A stretch of 21,363 nt of DNA, from contig JALOKS010000009.1 in assembly GCA_025456385.1 (NCBI GenBank), positions 1-21,363 of the forward strand. Reading direction: 5' to 3'. This stretch comes from Thermoanaerobaculales bacterium. GTDB taxonomy: Bacteria; Acidobacteriota; Thermoanaerobaculia; Thermoanaerobaculales; Sulfomarinibacteraceae. Under the pieces are notes generated by a model. The model searched no databases and had not been told where the DNA came from. It saw nothing but the letters and a program-made list of their open reading frames with translations. Shown piece after piece: positions 16,196-21,363 of the stretch. A program made the translations under genes and the position numbers. Within the stretch, counting starts at the first letter, position 1; every line of letters begins with the position of its first letter.

Positions 16196-16902
16196 GCGGC
16201 GAGGCCCCACGCTTCCTGCCCGAGCGCCTGCGGCCGCGCAGCCTCGGCCGCCGCTCCCGCCGCGGGCTGGTGGCCGCGTCGGTAGTGCCGATCTGCCTGC
16301 TCGCGCTGCCGCTGTGGCGGGTCTCCGAGGTGAAGGTGGAGGGCGCCTCGCGGCTGCCCCCGGCGGCCGTGGCGGCGCTGCGCGACCTCGCCGGCCAGCC
16401 GGCCTTCGGCCTCGACCTGGCGGCGATCCGCGACCGGGTCAGAGCGTGGCCGGGCGTCGGCGAGGTGCAGGTCGAGCTCGAGTTGCCGGGGACCCTCGTG
16501 GTGCGCGCCGAGGAAGCGCCGACCCTGGGCTCGATGCGGGTCGGGCAGGGCTGGCACGGCGTCGGCGCCGACGGTCGGTTGACGGGGGTGGTCCAGCTGC
16601 CGGTGGGGCCGCTGCTCGCAGGCTTCGCGAGCGACGCCGACCGCTGCCGCGCGCTGGCGGTCGCGCAGCGCCTCGCCGCAGCCACCGGCGCGCGGGTGCT
16701 CGAGCTGCGGCGCATCACGCCCTACGATTTCGAGGCGCGGCTGACCGCGGCCGATCCCGGCCCGATCGCGGTCGTGCGCGTGCAGCCCCAGCCGACGACG
16801 GCCGAGCTGGCATGGTGTGCGGCCTTCGCGGCCGGTACGGTGGCCCAGGGCTGGGCCGATCTGCGGTGGCCGGACCGGATGGTGGTGGGAGTCGGCGGAT
16901 GA
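16192..16902 (+). CDS. ftsQ: Cell division protein FtsQ (DivIB), POTRA-domain membrane protein
   Basis: This 236-residue bitopic protein has a basic cytoplasmic N-terminus (arginine-rich to residue 24), a single membrane span at about 27-43, a POTRA domain at about 44-110 (VSEVKVEGASRLPP through WPGVGEVQVELELPGTLVVRAEEA), and a beta-rich C-terminal domain. FtsQ holds FtsL and a FtsB partner and links the divisome ring to the septal synthase. Sequence identity in the family is low, but the POTRA pattern, topology and place between murC and ftsA are decisive. It is on the short side for FtsQ. It overlaps murC and ftsA by ATGA. Confidence 0.92.
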   Translation: MSGEAPRFLPERLRPRSLGRRSRRGLVAASVVPICLLALPLWRVSEVKVEGASRLPPAAVAALRDLAGQPAFGLDLAAIRDRVRAWPGVGEVQVELELPGTLVVRAEEAPTLGSMRVGQGWHGVGADGRLTGVVQLPVGPLLAGFASDADRCRALAVAQRLAAATGARVLELRRITPYDFEARLTAADPGPIAVVRVQPQPTTAELAWCAAFAAGTVAQGWADLRWPDRMVVGVGG

Positions 16903-18146
16903 ACGAGACACGGCCCTTCGTCGGCATCGACCTCGGCTCCTCGGCGGTGTCCGTGGTCGTGGCCGAGCTCGAGGGCGAGCGGCTGGTCGTGCGCGGCTGC
17001 GGCTTGGCGCGCCACGACGGCGCCCGCAAGGGAGTGATCGCCAACCTCGAGGAGGTCTCGGAGGCGGTGCGTCTGGCGACCGAGGAGGCGGAGGCGATGG
17101 CCTCGCTGCCGGTCGAGGTCGCCGTGGTCGGGATCGGCGGCGTGCCGATCCGCGGCGTGCCCTCGACCGCGTCGGTGCCGGTCACCGGCCGCGACAACAC
17201 GGTGACCGGTGGCGACCTGCAGCGCGCTCTGTCCGCCTGCGCGCAGGTCTCGATCCCCGAGGACTTCCGGGTGCTGGACATCATCCCCTGCGGCTTCGCC
17301 CTCGACGGCCAGCCGGGCCTCGAGCACCCGGTGGGCATGCCGGGCAACCGCCTCGACGCCGCGGCCTACGTGCTCTACACCAACCGCACCCACGCCGAGA
17401 CGGTGGAGCAGGTCGTCAACCTCGCGGCGGTCAAGATCGAGGAGCTGGTGTACGAGCCCCTGGCCGCGGCGGAGGCGGTGCTGACCGAGGACGAGAAGGA
17501 GCTCGGCTGCCTGGTCCTCGACCTCGGCTACGCGACCACCGAGTGGCTGCTCTACGCGGACGGCGTCGTCGCCTCGAGCGGCGCGGTGCCGGTGGCGGGC
17601 CGGCACTTCACCGCCGATCTGGCGGCGATGCTCAAGACCACGACCGCGGCCGCCGAACGCACCAAGCGCCAGATCGGCGCCGCCCTCGACCGGGAAGGCC
17701 TCGAGACCTCGGCGATCGAGGTGCCGGCCCTCGGCGCGGACGGCAACCAGGTGCACTCGTCGGCCTTCGCGGCCGAGGTGCTGCACGAGCGGGCCCGCGA
17801 CCTCTTCATCAGCGTCCACCGGGTGCTGGTGCGGCAGGGCCTCGACCGCGCGCCGCGGGCGGGGGTCGTCCTCACCGGCGGCGGCTCGCGGCTGGACGGC
17901 CTCGAGGAGGTCGCGGAGACGATCTTCGGCCACCGGGTGCGGCCGGGGTCGCCGCGGGGCCTGGCCGGCCTGATGGAGCCGGTGTCGGGCCCGGAGTGGG
18001 CCGTGGCCTGCGGGCTGGTCCGGTTGCACGCCGGCCGGCGCAACCGAATGTTGACGACGCGAGCGAACCGGGGCAGCATCGTGGCGTGGCTCCGCAGCGC
18101 TCTCGGGGACTTTTTCGAAATGGGAGGTGGGCATGATCGAGTTTGA
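16899..18146 (+). CDS. ftsA: Cell division protein FtsA
   Basis: This 415-residue actin-like ATPase tethers FtsZ filaments to the membrane. The phosphate-1 motif FVGIDLGSSAVSVVVAE opens the protein; the 1C domain with VVGIGGVPIRG and TGGDLQRAL follows; VLDLGYATTEWLL is phosphate-2 and VVLTGGGSRLDGL the adenosine motif. The last 20 residues (IVAWLRSALGDFF) form an amphipathic helix, matching the known membrane-targeting sequence. Length is normal. The ATG overlaps the ftsQ stop; the last 14 bases of the gene overlap ftsZ and contain the ftsZ ribosome binding site just before them. Confidence 0.96.
   Translation: MNETRPFVGIDLGSSAVSVVVAELEGERLVVRGCGLARHDGARKGVIANLEEVSEAVRLATEEAEAMASLPVEVAVVGIGGVPIRGVPSTASVPVTGRDNTVTGGDLQRALSACAQVSIPEDFRVLDIIPCGFALDGQPGLEHPVGMPGNRLDAAAYVLYTNRTHAETVEQVVNLAAVKIEELVYEPLAAAEAVLTEDEKELGCLVLDLGYATTEWLLYADGVVASSGAVPVAGRHFTADLAAMLKTTTAAAERTKRQIGAALDREGLETSAIEVPALGADGNQVHSSAFAAEVLHERARDLFISVHRVLVRQGLDRAPRAGVVLTGGGSRLDGLEEVAETIFGHRVRPGSPRGLAGLMEPVSGPEWAVACGLVRLHAGRRNRMLTTRANRGSIVAWLRSALGDFFEMGGGHDRV
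18122..18127 (+). promoter_or_regulatory. Ribosome binding site that fixes the ftsZ start
   Basis: GGGAGG stands 5 bases before the ATG at 18133. An in-frame GTG at 18127 overlaps this site and so cannot be the main start. The site lies within the end of ftsA, suggesting coupled translation of ftsA and ftsZ. Confidence 0.65.
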
Positions 18147-19356
18147 CGATGGAGCTGTGGGCGAGCGGGACCACGGAAAGACCCGGGGAGCCAAGGACCT
18201 GCGGCTGGTCGAGCCGGGTCCGGCGATCCTCCTCGACGAGGCTCCGGCGCCGGCGCGCATCAAGGTGATCGGGGTCGGGGGCGGCGGCTGCAACTCGGTG
18301 AACCGGATGATCGAGGCCCGCCTCGCCGGGGTCGAGTTCATCGCCGCCAACACCGACGCCCAGGCGCTCTCCAACTGCCGCGCACCGATCAAGCTCCAGC
18401 TGGGCATCGAGCTCACCCGGGGCCTCGGCGCGGGCGCCAACCCCGAGGTCGGGCGCAACGCCGCCCTCGAGGCCGACAAGAAGATCTTCGATCTCCTCGA
18501 CGGCGCCGACATGATCTTCATCACCTGCGGCATGGGCGGCGGCACCGGCACCGGGGCGACGCCGATCATCGCCCAGATGGCGCAGGACGTGGGCGCGCTG
18601 ACGGTGGCGGTGGTCACCAAGCCCTTCTCCTTCGAGGGCTCACGGCGCCGCAACGTGGCCGAGGGCGGGATCGCGCAGCTCGCCGAGCACGTCGACACCC
18701 TCATCACCATCCCCAACGACCGGCTGCTGAAGTTCGTCGAGCGCAACACCAACTTCACCGACGCCATGAGCATCGCCGACGACGTGCTGCGGCAGGCGGT
18801 GCAGGGGATCGCCGACATCATCACCGTGCCCGGGCTGATCAACCGCGACTTCGCGGACGTGCGCACGGTGATGAAGGGCATGGGCCACGCCATCATGGGT
18901 GTCGGCACGGCGACCGGCGAGCACCGGGCGGTCGAGGCCGCGCAGCAGGCGATCGCGTCGCCGCTGCTCGAGGAGACCTCGATCGAGGGCGCGCGCGGCC
19001 TGCTCATCAACATCTCGGGCGGCGAGGACGTGACCCTGAACGAGATCAACGAGGCCGCCGAGATCATCACCGAGGGCGCGCACGAGGACGCCCAGATCCT
19101 GTTCGGCGCGGTGGTCGACCCGGCCCTCGGCGACGGCATCCAGGTGACGGTGATCGCGACCGGCTTCGGCAGCGAGCCCGAGAGCGCGCAGCTGCCGGCG
19201 GCGAAGGTCCGGCCGCGCGTCGAGCGCGACTTCGAGGACAAGCCGGCGACCCGCACCAGCCGTTTCCTGGTGCCCGGCGGCCCCAACTCGGAGTACGGCA
19301 TCAACCAGAGCGACGACTACGAGATCCCGGCGATCCTGCGCAAGCAGATGGACTGA
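18133..19356 (+). CDS. ftsZ: Cell division GTPase FtsZ
   Basis: This 407-residue tubulin homologue forms the cytoplasmic Z ring. The nucleotide-binding GVGGGGCN is at 47-54 and the tubulin signature GGGTGTG at 135-141. The T7 loop GLINRDFADVRTVM supplies the Asp that triggers GTP hydrolysis. The core ends near IQVTVIATGF, followed by a linker of about 50 residues and the C-terminal peptide YEIPAILRKQMD that binds FtsA. About 40 mostly charged residues precede the core, roughly 30 more than in E. coli FtsZ. It is the last gene of the operon and is followed within 60 bases by a terminator. Confidence 0.98.
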   Translation: MIEFDDGAVGERDHGKTRGAKDLRLVEPGPAILLDEAPAPARIKVIGVGGGGCNSVNRMIEARLAGVEFIAANTDAQALSNCRAPIKLQLGIELTRGLGAGANPEVGRNAALEADKKIFDLLDGADMIFITCGMGGGTGTGATPIIAQMAQDVGALTVAVVTKPFSFEGSRRRNVAEGGIAQLAEHVDTLITIPNDRLLKFVERNTNFTDAMSIADDVLRQAVQGIADIITVPGLINRDFADVRTVMKGMGHAIMGVGTATGEHRAVEAAQQAIASPLLEETSIEGARGLLINISGGEDVTLNEINEAAEIITEGAHEDAQILFGAVVDPALGDGIQVTVIATGFGSEPESAQLPAAKVRPRVERDFEDKPATRTSRFLVPGGPNSEYGINQSDDYEIPAILRKQMD

Positions 19357-19382
19357 TCGGAAGCCACGATTCGTTCTGCTGC

Positions 19383-19401
19383 GGCCGGGCCGTGCCCGGC
19401 C
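19383..19401 (+). other. Short GC hairpin just before the ftsZ terminator
   Basis: GGCCGGGC (19383-19390) and GCCCGGCC (19394-19401) form a perfect 8-bp stem with a 3-base loop, without a T tract. It lies 11 bases upstream of the terminator stem and could stabilise the 3' end of the ftsZ message or assist pausing. Confidence 0.55.
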
Positions 19402-19412
19402 TCCTTTCGAGA

Positions 19413-19453
19413 CCCCTTCCGCCCGCACCTCCCGGCGGAAGGGGCTTTTTTTT
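19413..19453 (+). terminator. Intrinsic terminator of the dcw operon
   Basis: CCCCTTCCGCC (19413-19423) pairs exactly with GGCGGAAGGGG (19434-19444) in an 11-bp stem with a 10-base loop, followed by C and eight Ts (19446-19453). This is a textbook Rho-independent terminator and ends the operon 56 bases after the ftsZ stop. Confidence 0.93.
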
Positions 19454-19455
19454 GA

Positions 19456-19486
19456 AATTCTCAATTTTGAATTTTCAATTTTGAAT
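19456..19486. repeat. Left heptamer array of an AT-rich inverted element
   Basis: Four heptamers read AATTCTC, AATTTTG, AATTTTC, AATTTTG, then AAT. This is strikingly AT-rich in a GC-rich genome and begins 3 bases after the terminator T tract. Its first 18 bases are exactly inverted in the right array (19572-19589). Confidence 0.85.
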
Positions 19487-19506
19487 GCGCTACCAACCCC
19501 TCGCCA

Positions 19507-19533
19507 ACAGGTGGATCTCGGATTTCCACCTGT
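19507..19533. repeat. Central hairpin between the heptamer arrays
   Basis: ACAGGTGGA (19507-19515) and TCCACCTGT (19525-19533) form a perfect 9-bp inverted repeat with a 9-base loop. It lies in the GC-rich segment enclosed by the two heptamer arrays, giving a nested dyad. No reading frame or T tract accompanies it. Confidence 0.7.
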
Positions 19534-19563
19534 GCTTCCGGAGCCCGCGGCGGGGGTGGGTGG

Positions 19564-19598
19564 GAATTCAGAATTCAAAATTGAGAATTGAGAATTAG
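19564..19598. repeat. Right heptamer array, inverted relative to the left one
   Basis: Five heptamers read GAATTCA, GAATTCA, AAATTGA, GAATTGA, GAATTAG; the reverse complement belongs to the same AATTYTS family as the left array. It ends 18 bases before the GTG of the following gene and would therefore lie in that gene's promoter region. Confidence 0.85.
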
Positions 19599-19616
19599 GC
19601 TGCGCGAAGGTAGCGT

Positions 19617-20375
19617 GTGGTAATGACCGCCACGTATCGGTTGATCACCATTCCCCCCAGCCACTACTGCGAGAAGGCGCGGTGGGCGCTGGAGCTCGCC
19701 GGGGTCGCCTACGCGGAGGAGCGCCACCCGCCGCTCCTCCACCTCCGCGCGGTGCGGGCGGCCGGCGGCCGGCACTCGACGCCGGTGCTGCGCGGGCACG
19801 GCGTCGTGCTCGCCGACTCCACCGACATCCTGGAGCACCTGCAGCGCCGTCACGGCGAGCGCTGGTCGCCCTACCCGCTCGACTCGCAGCGCCGCCTCGA
19901 AGCGGCCGAGCTCGAGGAGGTCTTCGACACCCGGCTCGGGCCGCACACCCGGCGCCTCGCCTACTTCCACCTGCTGCAGCGCCGCGACCTGTTCCTGCGC
20001 TCGGTGCTCGCCGGGGTCGGCCGCGGCGAGCGCATGCTGTTCCGGGCCCTCGGACCGCTGCCCGCCTTCCTGATGCGCCGCGGCATGAGCATCACCGCCG
20101 ACGGGGCGGCGCGCTCGCTGGCGCGGGTGCGGGAGGTCTTCGCCGAGGTCGGCGAGCGCCTGGCAGCAGGTCGCCCCTACCTGGTCGCGGGCGCCTTCAC
20201 CGCCGCCGACCTCAGCTTCGCGGCCCTCGCCGCGCCCGTGATCCTGCCGCAGGGCTACGGCGCGCCGCTGCCGTCCCTGGACGAGCTGCCGGCCGAGATG
20301 CTGGCGGTCGTCGAGGAGCTGCGGGCGTCGCCGGCGGGAGAGTTCGCGCTGCGGATGTACCGGGACCACCGATGA
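19617..20375 (+). CDS. Glutathione S-transferase-like protein
   Basis: This 252-residue soluble protein has a thioredoxin-fold GST N-domain. PPSHYCEKARWALELAGV carries the S15/C18 position where catalytic Ser or Cys sits in bacterial GSTs. STPVL at 54-58 contains the cis-proline and ADSTDIL at 66-72 the acidic/serine pair that binds the gamma-glutamyl group. A helical C-domain follows, with YLVAGAFTAADLSFAALAAP matching the GST C-terminal motif. The substrate cannot be predicted. The GTG at 19617 stands 6 bases after GAAGG; an ATG two codons later (19623) is the alternative. It overlaps the following hydrolase gene by ATGA and appears to start a separate transcription unit after the ftsZ terminator. 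Confidence 0.85.
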   Translation: MVMTATYRLITIPPSHYCEKARWALELAGVAYAEERHPPLLHLRAVRAAGGRHSTPVLRGHGVVLADSTDILEHLQRRHGERWSPYPLDSQRRLEAAELEEVFDTRLGPHTRRLAYFHLLQRRDLFLRSVLAGVGRGERMLFRALGPLPAFLMRRGMSITADGAARSLARVREVFAEVGERLAAGRPYLVAGAFTAADLSFAALAAPVILPQGYGAPLPSLDELPAEMLAVVEELRASPAGEFALRMYRDHR

Positions 20376-21229
20376 GCGGCCGCGAGCTCGAGCTCCGGAT
20401 CGGACGGCAGCGGCTGGCGGCGCGCGCGTGGGGGACGGAGGACGGCGAGCCGACGCTCGCCCTGCACGGCTGGCTCGACAACGCGGCGAGCTTCGAGCGC
20501 CTGGCGCCCCTGCTGCCGGAGCTGCAGCTGGTGGCGCTCGACCTGCCCGGCCACGGCCTCTCCGCGCACCGCCCGCCGGAGGCCGTCCACCACTTCCTCG
20601 ACTGGGTGCCCGAGCTCGCGGCGGCGGCCGACGCCCTCGGCTGGGAGCGCTTCTCGCTCATCGGCCACTCGATGGGCGCCGGCATCGCGTCGCTGATGCC
20701 GGCGGCCTTTCCCGGGCGGGTGCGGCGGGTGGTCCTGCTCGAGGGAGCCGGCCCGCTCGCCGCGCCCGCCGAGGCGGCGCCGGAGCAGCTGCGGCGGGCC
20801 CTCGAGGACGAGGCCAGGATGGCGGCCGCGCCGGCTCGGGTCTTCCCCGATCTCGCAAGCGCGATCGCCGCCCGCCGCCGCGACTCCGACCTCGACGAGG
20901 AGGCGGCGCGTCTGCTCGTCGAGCGCGGCACCACGGCGGTCGACGGTGGGATCCGCTTCCGCCACGACCCGCGCCTGAAGACCCGGTCCCGGCTGCGCTT
21001 CACCGAGGAGCAGGTGCTGGCCTTCCTGCGGCAGATCCCGTGCCCGGTGCTGGCGGTGCGCGCACGGCAGGGCTGGCCCTTCCCGGAGGACGAGGTGCGG
21101 GCGCGGCTCGCGGTGATCCCGGACCTCCAGGTGGCCGAGGTCGAGGGCGGCCACCACGTCCACATGACCGATCCCGAGCGGGTGGCCCCGCTGCTGCGCG
21201 CCTTCTTCAGCGCGCCGGCCCGAGGGTGA
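20372..21229 (+). CDS. Alpha/beta hydrolase (serine hydrolase-like, SERHL-type)
   Basis: This 285-residue protein has an alpha/beta hydrolase fold. HGWLDNAASFERL at 32-44 carries the oxyanion-hole HG; VALDLPGHGLS follows; the nucleophile elbow GHSMG has Ser at 100; and GGHHVHM near 259-265 supplies the catalytic His. The HGWLDN and GHSMGAGIAS motifs resemble the serine hydrolase-like (SERHL) group. No signal peptide is visible, so it is probably cytoplasmic. The natural substrate is unknown. The ATG overlaps the GST stop, implying coupled expression. The last 23 bases overlap a gene on the opposite strand. Confidence 0.88.
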   Translation: MSGRELELRIGRQRLAARAWGTEDGEPTLALHGWLDNAASFERLAPLLPELQLVALDLPGHGLSAHRPPEAVHHFLDWVPELAAAADALGWERFSLIGHSMGAGIASLMPAAFPGRVRRVVLLEGAGPLAAPAEAAPEQLRRALEDEARMAAAPARVFPDLASAIAARRRDSDLDEEAARLLVERGTTAVDGGIRFRHDPRLKTRSRLRFTEEQVLAFLRQIPCPVLAVRARQGWPFPEDEVRARLAVIPDLQVAEVEGGHHVHMTDPERVAPLLRAFFSAPARG

Positions 21230-21363
21230 CCCGGAGCTCGAGCTTGCGGCCCTCGCGGTCGACCGTGAGGGTCACGGTGTCCGACTCCCGCCGCCGCTCG
21301 AGGGCGAGGCCGAGCTCGCCGCCGGAGCGCACCGGCTCGCCGTCGACGGCGACCACCACGTCG
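21207..21363 (-). CDS. C-terminal end of a PDZ-domain protein
   Basis: A minus-strand frame ends with TGA at 21209-21207 and runs open off the right edge (51 residues visible). The peptide reads DVVVAVDGEPVRSGGELGLALERR, then a charged TVTLTVDREGRKLELRVTL. This is the typical second half of a PDZ domain as found at the C-terminus of HtrA/DegP-type serine proteases; other PDZ-ending envelope proteins are possible. The coding end overlaps the hydrolase gene by 23 bases on the opposite strand. Confidence 0.75.
   Translation of the reverse strand, partial: DVVVAVDGEPVRSGGELGLALERRRESDTVTLTVDREGRKLELRVTLGPAR

Noticed and set aside
16722..19304. 860-codon minus-strand open frame opposite ftsA and ftsZ
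   Set aside because: It is an antisense shadow of ftsA and ftsZ; it shows no family motif and no ribosome binding site or promoter.
19456..19598. CRISPR array or insertion sequence
   Set aside because: The repeat units are 7 bases without spacers of regular length, and there is no transposase gene or target-site duplication that I can see.
19588..19616. Promoter for the GST-like gene made of TTGAGA and TAGCGT
   Set aside because: The -10 candidate matches only three consensus bases and touches the start codon, leaving no room for a leader or ribosome binding site.

Overview
This is a very GC-rich window (by eye well above 65%) from a bacterium, dominated by a complete-looking division and cell wall (dcw) operon. 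MurE carries the DNPR motif typical of enzymes that add meso-diaminopimelate. With no PASTA domain on FtsI and a compact FtsZ ending in a canonical C-terminal peptide, this suggests a Gram-negative-type envelope. The base composition and gene order would fit Acidobacteriota, Myxococcota or a related high-GC phylum, but nothing here fixes the lineage and I do not name one with confidence.

Layout. (1) Positions 1-3675, minus strand: an apparent four-gene operon read right to left. It encodes a pyridoxamine-phosphate-oxidase-like flavin protein, a PEP-synthase/rifampin-phosphotransferase-like enzyme without the PEP-binding barrel, NAD kinase, and a membrane-anchored protein cut off by the window edge. 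Three of the four junctions or starts are tight (ATGA and GTGA overlaps; one 56-base gap). (2) Positions 3676-3973: a divergent control region. It holds a good sigma70-type promoter (TTGACA, 17 bases, CATGAT) for the dcw operon and, directly after its -10 box, four units of a 10-base-period GTGG repeat that matches an MraZ box. It also holds a 9-bp dyad and a TATAAT element facing the minus-strand operon. (3) Positions 3974-19356, plus strand: mraZ, rsmH, ftsL, ftsI, murE, murF, mraY, murD, ftsW, murG, murC, ftsQ, ftsA, ftsZ. The fourteen genes are packed with overlaps or gaps of at most a dozen bases, so they almost certainly form one transcript. murB and ddl, often found between murC and ftsQ, are absent. 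A strong intrinsic terminator follows ftsZ. (4) Positions 19456-19598: an unusual AT-rich element made of heptamer repeats in two inverted arrays around a GC-rich hairpin. (5) Positions 19617-21229, plus strand: a glutathione S-transferase-like gene overlapping an alpha/beta hydrolase gene. (6) Positions 21207-21363, minus strand: the C-terminal end of a PDZ-domain protein, converging on and overlapping the hydrolase gene.

How it works together. MurC, MurD, MurE and MurF build the UDP-MurNAc-pentapeptide, MraY and MurG make lipid I and lipid II, and FtsW with FtsI polymerise and cross-link it at the septum. FtsQ and FtsL regulate that pair, while FtsA and FtsZ form the cytoplasmic ring. MraZ, the first gene product, probably represses the operon through the repeats beside the promoter. 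The points most worth a second look are the heptamer element, an FtsW whose normally invariant SYGGSS motif reads SYGKTE, the MraZ operator, and the unassigned PEP-utilising enzyme beside nadK.
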